A DNA stretch of 64,000 bases from CAVQGZ01 sp963712175 (GTDB lineage Bacteria > Actinomycetota > Actinomycetes > Jiangellales > Jiangellaceae), in assembly GCA_963712175.1 (NCBI GenBank), contig CAVQGZ010000004.1, forward strand, positions 930,001-994,000. The letters are read 5' to 3'. Position numbers and translations under genes: made by a program. Under the pieces are notes generated by a model. It saw nothing but the letters and a program-made list of their open reading frames with translations. It made no database searches and had not been told where the DNA came from. Of the stretch, positions 46,601 to 58,618 are shown in pieces. How positions within the stretch are numbered: position 1 is the stretch's first letter; each line of letters opens with the position of its first letter.

Positions 46601-49600
46601 CAACGCCGTCGAGAAGGGGTTGGCGGCCCTGGCGTCCCCGGCCCCTGCCCCCGCGTCCGGGGCAGCACCCGCGATCGAGCGAGCCCGTCGTGGTCACCGG
46701 CGCGTCCGTGGGCCTTCCGGGCACCCCCAAGGTGTTCGACGACGGCAACATCGCGCGGATCCTCTCCGGCGAGCAGCTCATCGACTCCATCCCGATGAAC
46801 ATCCGTCGCGAGATGGTCGACCGCCACATCACGCGCCTCGTCAAGCGTGAGTTCGGCGACCCGACGTTCGAGACCATCGACGACGAGTCCGAGGTCATCA
46901 AGCTTGCCGGCCGAGCTGCGCCGCTGGACGTCGTGACGGAGTTCGGGGTGGACGCCGCGCGCGACGCCGCGCTCGACGACACGACCCGTCTGGCCATCGC
47001 GTCCGGCATCGACGCACTCCGTGACGCCGGGATCCCGCTGGTCATGCGCTACCGCACCACGACCCTCGGCACTCAGCTGCCCGATCGCTGGGGCCTGCCG
47101 GACGCCCTCCGCGACGACACCGGTGTCATCTTCGCCTCCGCCTTCCCTGGCTACGACCAGTTCGCCGAGGACCTGCAGAAGTACTACGTCGACCGCGGCC
47201 GTCGCGAGCAGCTGCTCGCTCTCGAAGCCGTACGTGCCCGGATGTCGGGCGCCGAGCCCGCCGTCGCCGAGGTCGAGCGGCGCATCACCGACCTCCGCCG
47301 ACTCCTCGAGACGGACCCGTTCACGTTCGACCGCCGCTTCATCTTCCGCGCTCTGTCCATGGGCCACTCCCAGCTCGCCGAGCTCATCGGCGCCCGTGGC
47401 CCGAACACCCAGGTCAACGCCGCCTGTGCGAGTACGACCCAAGCCTTGGCCATCGCCGAGGACTGGATCAGCGTCGGGCGATGCCGACGGGTCGTCATCG
47501 TGTCCGCGGACGACGTCTCCTCCGACGTCCTGCTCCCCTGGGTTGGCTCGGGCTTCCTCGCGTCGGGTGCCGCCGCCACCGACGCCAACGTCGCCGATGC
47601 GGCGACCCCGTTCGACCGACGTCGCCACGGCATGATCGTCGGGATGGGCGCGGGTGCCCTCGTCGTCGAGGCCGCTGACGCCGCTCGCGAGCGAGGCATG
47701 CAGCCCATCTGTGAGGTCCTCTCGACGATGACCCTCAACAGCGCCTACCACGGCACCCGTCTGGACGTCGCCCATGTGGCCGACACCATGGAGCGACTGG
47801 TCGCCAAGGCTGAGGCACGCGGCATCCGACGCTCGGACATCGCCGCCGACACCATGTTCATGTCGCACGAGACGTACACCCCTGCCCGCGGCGGTAGCGC
47901 CGCGGCCGAGATCACCGCGCTTCGGCACGTCTTCGGACCGGACGCCGACAAGGTCGTCATCACCAACACGAAGGGGTTCACGGGCCACGCCATGGGTGCC
48001 GGCGTCGAGGACGTTGTCGCCGTCAAGGCTCTGGAGACCGGGATCGTCCCGCCGGTGCCGAACTACCGCGAGCCCGACCCTGACCTCGGGCAGCTCAACC
48101 TCTCCCGGGGCGGCTCCTACCCCGTCACGTACGCCCTGCGGCTGGCCGCGGGCTTCGGCTCCCAGATCGCCATGGCGTTGCTGCGATGGACCCCCATGCC
48201 GCACGGGCAGCGCACGCCGGTCGACAAGCTCGGCTATGCCTCGCGCATCACCGACCAGGCCGTCTACCAGCGCTGGCTGGACACCATCAGCAGCACGTCC
48301 GGCGCACGCCTCGAGGTCGTCGACCGGCGACTCCGCGTCGTCGACAGGGCTGCCGCTGCCCCGGCCCCGGCCGCCGCACCGCCGGCGCCGGCGCTGACGG
48401 CAGTACCCACGCCTGCCCCGGTGGCTCCTGCCCCGGTGGCTCCTGCCCCAACGCCTCCGCCTCCTCCGCCCACGCCGGCCCCGGTCGCCGCGCCTGCGGT
48501 GGATGCGGTGCTGGACAAGGTCACCGCCATCGTCTCGGAGATGACCGGCTACCCACCGGAGCTGCTCGACCCCGACCTCGACCTCGAGGCCGACCTCGGC
48601 GTCGACACCGTCAAGCAAGCCGAGGTCTTCGCCGCCGTCCGCGAAGAGTTCGGCGTCGAACGCGACCCCAACCTGCAACTCCGCGACTTCCCCACCCTCA
48701 CCCACGTCATCGGCTGGGTCCGCGACAAGGCCGGCATCCCCGAACACCCCCACCCCCACCGCGGGTGAGACGTTGTCGACCCTTGGTGAGCCCGCAAGCG
48801 TCACCAACGTCGCACCCACCACCGCCCCGGCTGCCGGTGACACCGTCGTGGACAAGGTCACCGCCATCGTGGCCGAGATGACCGGCTACCCACCGGAGCT
48901 GCTCGACCCCGACCTCGACCTCGAGGCCGACCTCGGCGTCGACACCGTCAAGCAAGCCGAGGTCTTCGCCGCCGTCCGCGAAGAGTTCGGCGTCGAACGC
49001 GACCCCAACCTGCAACTCCGCGACTTCCCCACCCTCACCCACGTCATCGGCTGGGTCCGCGACAAGACCGGCATCCCCGAACCCACCCCCACCCCGCCGC
49101 GGGTGAGACGTTGTCGACCCTTGGTGAGCCCGCAAGCGTCACCAACGTCGCACCCACCACCGCCCCGGCTGCCGGTGACACCGTCGTGGACAAGGTCACC
49201 GCCATCGTGGCCGAGATGACCGGCTACCCACCGGAGCTGCTCGACCCCGACCTCGACCTGGAGGCCGACCTCGGCGTCGACACCGTCAAGCAAGCCGAGG
49301 TCTTCGCCGCCGTCCGCGAAGAGTTCGGCGTCGAACGCGACCCCAACCTGCAACTCCGCGACTTCCCCACCCTCACCCACGTCATCGGCTGGGTCCGCGA
49401 CAAGACCGGCATCCCCGAACCCACCCCCACCGCGGGTGAGACGTTGTCGACCCTTGGTGAGCCCGCAAGCGTCACCAACGTCGCACCCACCACCGCCCCG
49501 GCTGCCGGTGACACCGTCGTGGACAAGGTCACCGCCATCGTGGCCGAGATGACCGGCTACCCACCGGAGCTGCTCGACCCCGACCTCGACCTGGAGGCCG

Positions 49601-52600
49601 ACCTCGGCGTCGACACCGTCAAGCAAGCCGAGGTCTTCGCCGCCGTCCGCGAAGAGTTCGGCGTCGAACGCGACCCCAACCTGCAACTCCGCGACTTCCC
49701 CACCCTCACCCACGTCATCGGCTGGGTCCGCGACAAGACCGGCATCCCCGAACCCACCCCCACCGCGGGTGAGACGTTGTCGACCCTTGGTGAGCCCGCA
49801 AGCGTCACCAACGTCGCACCCACCACCGCCCCGGCTGCCGGTGACACCGTCGTGGACAAGGTCACCGCCATCGTGGCCGAGATGACCGGCTACCCACCCG
49901 AGCTGCTCGACCCCGACCTCGACCTCGAGGCCGACCTCGGCGTCGACACCGTCAAGCAAGCCGAGGTCTTCGCCGCCGTCCGCGAAGAGTTCGGCGTCGA
50001 ACGCGACCCCAACCTGCAACTCCGCGACTTCCCCACCCTCACCCACGTCATCGGCTGGGTCCGCGACAAGACCGGCATCCCCGAACCCACCCCCACCGCG
50101 GGTGAGACGTTGTCGACCCTTGGTGAGCCCGCAAGCGTCACCAACGTCGCACCCACCACCGCCCCGGCTGCCGGTGACACCGTCGTGGACAAGGTCACCG
50201 CCATCGTGGCCGAGATGACCGGCTACCCACCCGAGCTGCTCGACCCCGACCTCGACCTCGAGGCCGACCTCGGCGTCGACACCGTCAAGCAAGCCGAGGT
50301 CTTCGCCGCCGTCCGCGAAGAGTTCGGCGTCGAACGCGACCCCAACCTGCAACTCCGCGACTTCCCCACCCTCACCCACGTCATCGGCTGGGTCCGCGAC
50401 AAGACCGGCATCGCTCCCGGTGAACCGACGACCATGCCCAGCGCGGCGCCGCCGAGCGCTGCTGCGCCCGCCGCTGAATCCACTGGGGGCGTCCACGCGA
50501 CTCCTGCCGCTTCAGGCGATCTTGCGGCGACCGACACCCTGCCGCGGCGAGTGCCTGTGCCGTCGCTCCGGCCGGCTCTCGACCAGTGCGTCCCGACCGG
50601 CGTCACGCTGGACGGCAGCAGCCGCGTCGTAGTGATGAAGGACGAGTCCGGGGTCGCCACCGCACTGGTCAAGAAGCTGGTTGCCCGGGGCGCGGCCGTG
50701 CTCGAGCTCGAGCCGGGAGTCGCGACCGAGGACCTTCTCGCGCAGGTCGAGGCCTTCGCAGTCGAAGGAGACGTTCAGGGCGTGTACTGGCTGCCCGCCA
50801 TGGACGACGAGGGTTCGCTCGACGGGATGGACCTCGCCGGCTGGCGTGAGGCGCTACGTCGACGCGTGAAGACCCTCTACGCCACGATGCGGGCCCTCTA
50901 CGACCAGAACCCGTTCCTCGTCAGCGCCACCCGCCTCGGCGGCTACCACGGCTACGACGAGGCCGGAGCGACCTCCCCCATGGGCGGGGCCGTCACCGGC
51001 TTCACCAAGGCGTACCAGCGCGAGCGCTTCGACGAGCGCCCGCTCGTGAAGGCGGTCGACTTCGCGCCGAGCCGCAAGACGGCAGCGCTGGCCGACATCC
51101 TGATCGACGAGTCGCTTCGCGATCCCGGGATGCGTCGAGGTCGGTCATGCCGACGACGCTCGCTGGACGGTAGGCCTGGCCGAGCGACCCTTCCCGGCCG
51201 AGCCGACCGATGAGGCGCTCGACCTCTCCCCCGACACCGTGGCGCTGGTCACCGGCGCAGCCGGCTCCATCGTGTCGGCCATCGTCGCCGACCTCGCCCA
51301 GGGAGCCGGAGGTGGGACGTTCCACCTGCTCGACCTGACGCCCGAGCCCGACCCGCAGGACGCGAACCTGCGGGCCTACATCGAGGACGTCGACGCTTTC
51401 AAGCTGCAGGTGGCATCGGAGCTCAAGGCCAAGGGCGAGCGCGCGACGCCGGTCGCGATCGAGCGCGAGCTGGCCAAGTACGAGCGGTCCCAGGCAGCTC
51501 TGGCCGCCATCCAGGCGGTGCAGGACGCTGGCGGCACGGTTCGCTACCACGCCATCGACCTCACCGACCCCCAGCAGGTCGGAGCCGTCGTGGACGAGAT
51601 CCGCGAGCAGAGCGGGCGGATCGACCTGCTGCTGCACGCTGCGGGAGCGCTGCAGGACAAGCCGCTGCCGAGCAAGGAGCCGCGCATGTTCGACCTCGTC
51701 GTCGACGTCAAGAGCGACGGATGGTTCAACCTGCTCACGGCGGCCGCGGACATGCCCATCGGGGCCACGGTCGGGTTCTCCTCGGTGGCCGGTCGGTTCG
51801 GCAACAGCGCGCAGACCGACTACGCCGCGGCCAACGACCTGCTCTGCAAGACGACGAGCGCCTTCCGTCGCACCCGGCCGGGCACCAAGGGCTACGCCCT
51901 GGACTGGACCGCCTGGGGCGGTATCGGCATGGCGACCAGGGGCTCGGTCGCGACCATCATGGAGATGGCCGGGGTCGAGATGCTGCCGCCCGAGGCTGGA
52001 GTGGCGTGGATCCGGCGTGAGCTCACCTCCGGCACCCCAGCCGGTGAGGTCGTCGTGGCCGGCCGACTCGGCATGATGGCGGCTGAACCCCACGAGACCG
52101 GCGGCCTGGACCTCGCCGCCGTCAGCATCGACGGGACGGGCCCCATGGTTGGCGAGGTCATCTCTGCCAGCGTCCTGAGCGGCCTGACTGTGCGCACCAC
52201 GCTGGACCCGATGCAGCAGGGCTTCCTCAACGACCACCGGCAGGACGGCAAGACGGCGTTGCTGCCTGGCGTCATGCACATCGAAGGGTTCGCCGAGGCG
52301 GCACACCTGCTGGTGCCCGACTGGCACGTGGTGGCCGTCGAGGACATCTCGATCGACGCCGGGGTGAAGTTCTTCCGTGACGAGCCCCGCACGGTGGAGA
52401 TCACGGCGCTGCTCCGGCCTGATGCGGACAGCGACGACCTGGTCGCGGAGTGCACGCTGGCGACCGAGCGGACGCTTCCGGGATCGGACAAGCCTGAACG
52501 AACGGTCAACAGCCGGGGGACGGTGCGGCTCTCGGCGCAGGCCCCCGAGCCCGAGAAGCTGACCAAGCCGAAGCTGAAGGCGGCCAACGAGCTCAGCGCC

Positions 52601-53045
52601 GACCAGGTCTACTCGGTCTACTTCCACGGCCCGGCCTACCAGGTCATGGCGGGCGCCTGGCGCCTCGACGGCAACGGGACCGGTGCGGTCAGCCGGTTCG
52701 CCGACGACCTGCCGGCCAACCACTCGCCAGGCGCCCCGACGCTCATCGGTCCCCGGTTGGCCGAGATCTGCTACCAGACCGCGGGGATCTGGGAGATGGG
52801 TCACGACGGCAGGTACGGCCTGCCATCGATCACCCGGTCACTTCGGGTCTTCGGCACGCCGAGCGAGGACACCCCGCTGATCTGCACTGCCCGTCCGACC
52901 GACGAGGGGTTCGACTGCGTCGTGCAGCGCAAGGACGGCACCGTGGTGCTTCACATGACGGGATATCGAGACGGTGACCCTCCCGGGCGCACCGCCGTTG
53001 CCCGACGACCAGGCAGCCATGCTCGGCGCCGTCATGGCCGACTGA
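43623..53045 (+). CDS. Multidomain fatty-acid/polyketide synthase KS-AT-KS-(ACP)6-KR-DH, frame broken
   Basis: One gene of about 3,140 codons, read in five segments separated by frameshifts near 46.68, 48.75, 49.10, 51.13 and 52.97 kb. Domains in order: KS1 43623-45050 (DAACASGLAGMSA, EAHGTST, KSNIGHLKAAAG); AT 45420-46420 (GQGSQY, GHSLGEYGALVA with the active Ser, HAFHTS); KS2 46690-48220 (NAACASTTQAL, SHETYTPARGGSA, TGHAMGAGVED); six tandem carrier domains 48505-50415; a structural half-KR 50540-51130; catalytic KR 51235-52060 (TGAAGS, SSVAGRFGN, YAAAND); and a double-hotdog DH 52190-52960 (FLNDHRQDGKTALLPGV, FHGPAYQVM). It ends EAAM-like with ...PDDQAAMLGAVMAD. No enoylreductase or thioesterase is visible. 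The layout recalls PfaA of polyunsaturated fatty-acid synthases, with an added KS. The ACPs have Thr at the attachment site. The product is unknown. Confidence 0.85.
48505..50415 (+). repeat. Six tandem ACP domains in near-identical 333-bp repeats
   Basis: The domain core GYPPELLDPDLDLEADLGVD-TVKQAEVF...RDFPTLTHVIGWVRDK occurs six times. Repeat units begin at 48773, 49111, 49444, 49777 and 50110, so three successive spacings are exactly 333 bases (111 codons). The first spacing is 338 because of linker length changes of +4 and +5 bases, which together restore the frame. Sequence between units 3 and 6 differs at only a few third-codon positions (CTC/CTG, CCG/CCC). The modified residue codon is ACC (Thr) at 48607, 48944, 49282, 49615, 49948 and 50281. 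Confidence 0.95.
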
Positions 53046-53055
53046 AGGGGATTCG

Positions 53056-56000
53056 GTGACAACCATCAAGCGGCTGGCCATCGTCAACCGCGGCGAGCCG
53101 GCCATGCGCCTGCACGCCGCCGTGTCGGAGCTCAACAGGCAGCGCGGTTCCGACAACCAGATCACCGTGATCGCCCTGTACACCGATCCGGACGCCTCGG
53201 CGTGGTTCGTGCGGCAGGCCGACGAGGCCGTCTACCTCGGCTCAGCCACCTACACCGACCCGGTCGACGGGCACCGCCAGTCGCGGTACCTGGACGAGGT
53301 CGGCCTCATGGCCGCTCTGACGAAGGCACGCGCCGACGCCGTATGGGTCGGCTGGGGCTTCGTGTCCGAGCGTGCGTCGTTCGCCCAACGCTGCGAGGAC
53401 GCCGGCATCACCTTCATCGGGCCCAGCGCTGAGACGATCCGGCGGCTCGGGGACAAGGTCACCTCGAAGCGGATCGCCGAAGAGGCCGACGTCCCGGTCG
53501 TCCCGTGGAGCGGAGGGGCGGTCGAGGACGCCGACGATGCGCTCGAGCAGGCCGAGGCGCTGGGATTCCCGGTCGTCCTGAAGGCCTCGTCCGGCGGCGG
53601 CGGGCGAGGGATCCGGGTCGTGCGTACGCCCGGTGAGCTCGCTGGGGCGCTGGAGTCCGCCCGCTCGGAGGCCGAGCTGGCCTTCGGGGACCCCACCGTC
53701 TTCATGGAGGAGTTCCTGCCTGCAGCTCGGCACGTGGAGGTGCAGGTCATCGCCGACGACCAGGGCACCACGTGGGCTGTCGGAGTCCGGGACTGCAGCG
53801 TGCAGCGGCGCAACCAGAAGGTCCTCGAGGAGTCGTCCTCGACTGCGCTGACCCCGGAGAAGGAGGCCGAGATACGCGCCGCAGCGATCCGGCTGGCGCA
53901 GGCGTCGGGCTATCGCAACGCCGGCACCGTTGAGTTCCTCGTCGACCCGGACGGAAGCCGCTTCCTCTTCATGGAGGTCAACACGCGGCTGCAGGTCGAG
54001 CATCCGGTCACCGAGGCGACCACGGGTCTGGACCTGGTCAAGATGCAGGTCCATGTGGCCGAAGGCGGCCGCCTCACCGGCGAGCAGCCGGCGGTGCACG
54101 GCCACGCCATCGAGGCACGCCTCAACGCCGAGGACCCCGAGCAAGGCTTCTCCCCTGCCCCCGGCCACGTCGCCATGTGGCGCCCACCGCAAGGTGCGGG
54201 CATCCGGGTCGACTCCGGCATCCGCCAGGACGACACCATCGCCTCGGAGTTCGACTCCATGGTCGCCAAGGTGATCGCCTGGGGAGCCACCCGTGACGAG
54301 GCCATCGCCCGCCTGGCGCGCGGCCTCGCCCAGTCCGTGGTCGTCGTCGAGGGCGGCACCACCAACAAGTCGTTCCTGCTCGACCTGCTGTCGCGCCCCG
54401 AGGTTCTCTCCGGGGACGTCGACAACCGCTGGCTCGACCGGCTCACCGCCACCGGAGACCACATCCCCGAACCGGACCCCGTGGCGCTGCTCGTCGCCGC
54501 CGTCGAGGCCTACGACGCCGAGCACGAGGCCGCCCAGACGGTCTTCCACGCACGCGCGGAACGAGCGCGCCCCGAGGTGCCGGACGAGGTCGGCCACACC
54601 GTGGCGCTGCGGTACCGCGGCCAGGCCTACCGCCTCGGCGTCTACCTCACCGCGCCAGGCACCTACCGGGTGATCGGCGACGGCAACAACGCCGAGCTCG
54701 CCGTCCAGCACATCAACGAGTTCCAGCGTGTCGTGCGGTGCGCAGGCCGCCGCTACCGCATCGTCGCGGTCAGCGAGGGTCCCGTCACCCGCGTCGAGGT
54801 CGACGGAACGGCACACCTGATCTCTCGCGACGACGGCGGAGTCGTGCGTGCCGCCGCCCCCGCGTTCGTCGTGAGCATCCTCGTAGAGCCGGGCCAGCAG
54901 GTCAGCGAGGGAGACCCCATCCTCGTGCTGGAGAGCATGAAGATGGAGACCACGGTGGCGGCGCCGTTCGGCGGTGTCGTCGCGGCCGTCGAGGTCGGCC
55001 CGAACGCACAGGTCGACACCGGCGCCCCCATGCTGCGGATCAAGGCCAGCGAGACCGACGACCAGGCCGTTGCGGCGTCACGCGTGTCGCTGGCCGACCT
55101 CGTCGAGGCTGCCCCCGCGCAAGAGAACGCCTGCCGTCCGGTGTACCAGGCGTTGGCCCAGTACCTCCTCGGCTACGACCTCGACCCCGGAGCGCCGAAG
55201 CGGTTGCTGGCGGCCCAGAAGAAGCTCGCGCCGCAGAGCGAACCCGCCGATCCTGACCTGCTGCAGTGCGAGAACGGGTTCCTCGACCTGTTCACCGAGA
55301 TCGCCGCGCTCTACCGACCCCGCCCGGCAGACGGCCTCGAGGACGAGCTCGTCACGAGCACCCAGGAGTACCTGCTCTCCTACCTGCAGTGGCTGGACCC
55401 GGAACGGGCGGGACTGCCGGACGAGTTCACGGCTCGGCTCGAGAAGGCTCTGCAGCGCTACGGCGTCGACAGCGCCGAGCGCAGCCCGGCGCTCGAGGCG
55501 GCGGTTCTCTGGATGTTCCGGTCCTTCAGCCGGGTCGCCGAGCTGGCACCGGTCGTCCAGACCATCCTGACGCGGTGGCTTGACGACGCCGACGCGCTGC
55601 GAACTTCAGCGGGCTCGGACCTTCGCGGTCGGCTGGACCACCTGGCCGCGGCGACCGGCGGTCGCCACCAGGTCATCTCCGACCTCGCCCGCGACGTCCG
55701 GTTCAGGTTCGTGGACGAGCCCCAGATGCAGGCGCGCCTCGACCAGGTTCTGGCCGACATGAACGGCCGACTCGACGCGTTGGCCGCCGACCCGCACGGC
55801 CACGACGCCGCCGGGCACATGGACGCACTCGTGAGCTGTCCGCAGCCGCTGCGCAGCCTGCTCCTGCACCGCTGGCACGAGGCGGACGCCGACGAGGCGA
55901 CCCAGGCAACCCTTCTGGAGGTCCATGCCCGACGGTTCTTCCGCATCCGCAACCTGCACGACATGTCCGTCGGCTCTCACGACGGGCACCTGGTCGCCCA

Positions 56001-58618
56001 GGGCGACTACGAGCACGCGGGCCTGAACGTCCACCTCGCCGTCGGCTACTCCGAGCTGGCCCACCTGCCGGACCTGATGGGCGCCATCTGCTCGGCAGTC
56101 TCCTCGGCGCCCAGCGACCGCGAGCTGGTCGTCGAGGTCGTGAGCTGGCGATCGGGCGTGCAGCCGGACGCCGACTCCATGGCGGCCGAGCTCAAGGGAC
56201 TGCTGGACCAGTGCGACCTGGGCCGACCCGTACGCCGCGTGGACATCACCCTCACCCACACCGGCGGTACCGTCGCCGAGCACTTGCGAACCCAGCACTT
56301 CACCTTCCGTCCGGGCGACGACGGGCTGTACGCCGAAGACATGCTGTACCGCAACCTGCACCCCATGCTGGCCAAGCGGTTCGACCTGTGGCGGCTGTCG
56401 AACTTCAGCCTCGAGCGACTCGCATCCCCTGAGGACGTCTACCTCTTCCATGGCAAGGCTCACGAGAACCCCAAGGACGAGCGTCTGTTCGCGGTGGCCG
56501 AGGTGCGCGACCTGACCCCATCCGTTGACGAGCGGGGGGGTCCGACCCACTACCCGGCGATGGAACGCGTCGGCCTCACGGCACTGGCAGCGATGCGGGC
56601 AGCTCTCGCCGGCTACCCGGCCCGGCAGCGGCCATCGGGCAACCGGTTGGTGCTCTACGTCCGTCCGACGTTCGAGATCTCTCGCGCCGACTGGCCACAG
56701 CTGGCTCGGCACTTCGCGCCGCTGGCCGCCGGTACCGGCCTGGAGAAGCTCGTCATGCGGGTGGACATCCCCGACGAGGGCGGTGGCACCGAGAAGGCGG
56801 TGCTCCACGTCGAGGGCGCCTCGGGCCAGGGAGTGACGATTCGCGTCCGCCCGGCCGGCGACCGGCCGATCCGTCCCTTGACGCCGTACCGCCAGAAGGT
56901 TCTGCGTGCCCAGCGGTTCGGTGTGCCGTACCCGTACGAGCTGATCCGCATGCTGGCGCCCCGTCCGGGCGCTCAGGCGGACTTCCCAGACGGCAAGTTC
57001 GTCGAGCACGACCTCGACGAGGACGGCCGCACGATCGAGGTCGGCACCCGCGACCTCGGCAACAACACCGCCAACATCGTGTTCGGGCTGATCACGAACT
57101 ACACCGAGACGGTCCCCGAGGGCATGACCCGCGTCGCCATCCTCGGCGACCCCACGACAGGGCTCGGCAACCTGGCCGAGCCCGAGTGCCGCCGCATCAT
57201 CGCGGCCCTCGACCTCGCCGAGGAGCTCGGCGTTCCGGCCGAGTGGTTCGCCGTGTCGTCCGGTGCCCGCATCGCCATGGACTCCGGCAGCGAGAACATG
57301 GACTGGATCTCGGCGGTACTCCGCCGCATCATCGAGTACACCCAGGACGGCGGTGAGCTCAACGTCGTCGTCACCGGGATCAACGTGGGGGCACAGCCGT
57401 ACTGGAACGCCGAGGCGACGATGCTTCTGCACACCAAGGGCATCCTCGTCATGACTCCGAGCAGCGCCATGGTGCTCACCGGCAAGCAAGCCCTGGACTT
57501 CTCCGGAGGCGTCTCCGCCGACGACAACTTCGGAATCGGCGGGTACGAGCACATCATGGGCGTCAACGGCCAGGGGCAGTACTGGGCCCCGACAGTCACC
57601 GCCGCCTGCAAGCTCCTCCTGCGCCACTACGACCACGCCTACGTCGTCCCGGGCGAACGGTTCCCGCGCAGGCGCGACACGGTCGACGCCATCGACCGCG
57701 ACGTGCGCACAGCGCCGCACCACTCCGTGCCCGGCTCGGACTTCACGCACGTGGGAGACATCTTCTCGGCCGAGAAGAACCCCGAGCGCAAGAAGCCCTT
57801 CGACATCCGCTCGGTCATGCGCGCCGTCGCGGACTCCGACAACGAGCCCCTCGAACGGTGGAAGGACTGGCGCGAGGCCGAGATCTCCGTCGTCTGGGAC
57901 ACGCACCATCGGCGGCATCCCGGTCGCGTTGCTCGGGCTGGAGTCACGAACGCTCGCCCGCCGCGGCTACGTGCCCGGCGACGGGCCGGCCTCCTTCACG
58001 TCCGGCACGCTGTTCCCGCAGTCCTCACGCAAGACCGCCCGCGCCATCAACGCCGCCAGCGGCAACCGACCCCTCGTGGTGCTGGCGAACCTGTCCGGTT
58101 TCGACGGATCCCCCGAGTCCATGCGCCGCTGGCAGCTGGAGTACGGCGCCGAGATCGGTCGGGCCATCACCAACTTCGACGGCCCCATCGTCTTCGTGGT
58201 GGTCTCTCGCTACCACGGCGGCGCCTTCGTGGTGTTCTCCAAGAAGCTCAACGACACGATGGAGGTCGCGGCCGTCGAGGGGTCGTTCGCCTCGGTGATC
58301 GGTGGTGCCCCAGCAGCCGCCACGGTGTTCGCCCGTGACGTGAAGATGCGCACGGAGAGCGACCCACGCGTGGTCGCGATGCGCGAGCAGGTGGGATCCG
58401 CCGCTCCCGACCAGGCCGCCGCCTTGCGTTCCGACCTGGCGACGCTGACCGAGCAGGTGCGCTCGGAGAAGCTCGGCGAGGTGGCCGACGAGTTCGACGC
58501 CATCCACACGATCCAGCGGGCCCAACGGGTCGGGTCGGTCGACGAGATCATCCCGGCCGACCAGCTGCGACCGTGGGTGGTCGCCGCCCTCGAACGCGGG
58601 ATGGCCCGCTACGCCTGA
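53056..58618 (+). CDS. Single-chain multidomain acetyl/acyl-CoA carboxylase (eukaryote-like), one frameshift
   Basis: About 1,854 codons from a GTG behind AAGGGG, 10 bases after the synthase. Residues 1-455 are biotin carboxylase (KASSGGGGRGIRVV, ATP-grasp loop; MEVNTRLQVEHPVTEATTG). The biotinyl domain lies around residue 628 (LVLESMKMETTVAAP). A long central domain at about 690-1250 (HLYR-type YRNLHPMLAKRFDLWRLSNF) and the carboxyltransferase from about 1270 (GDPTTGLGNLAEPECRRI, VSSGARIAMDSGSENMDW, FGIGGYEHIMGVNGQGQYW) follow. The frame breaks near 57903, and the rest (TIGGIPVALLGLESRTLARR to the stop at 58618) continues in another frame. The order BC-BCCP-central-CT is that of eukaryotic ACC and a few actinobacterial single-chain carboxylases. 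It should make malonyl-CoA for the neighbouring synthase. Confidence 0.9.

Noticed and set aside
44079..47045. 988-residue minus-strand open frame opposite KS1-AT
   Set aside because: Shadow frame, low-complexity Gly/Arg/Asp text. KS1 and AT on the plus strand explain the DNA.
46576..48867. 763-residue minus-strand open frame opposite KS2
   Set aside because: Composition is that of an antisense shadow (Gly/Arg/Val/Asp-rich, no domain). The plus strand encodes a complete KS with active-site motifs.
48501..50415. CRISPR-like regular spacing
   Set aside because: The 333-bp period is coding, in frame, and encodes ACP domains. No short palindromic repeats or variable spacers.
48886..50496. 536-residue open frame on the minus strand across the ACP array
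   Set aside because: It is an antisense shadow of the tandem repeats. Its repeats mirror the 333-bp unit, and GC-rich third positions keep the opposite frame open.
55606..57918. 770-residue minus-strand open frame opposite the carboxylase
   Set aside because: Antisense shadow of the central and CT domains, with no recognisable motifs.
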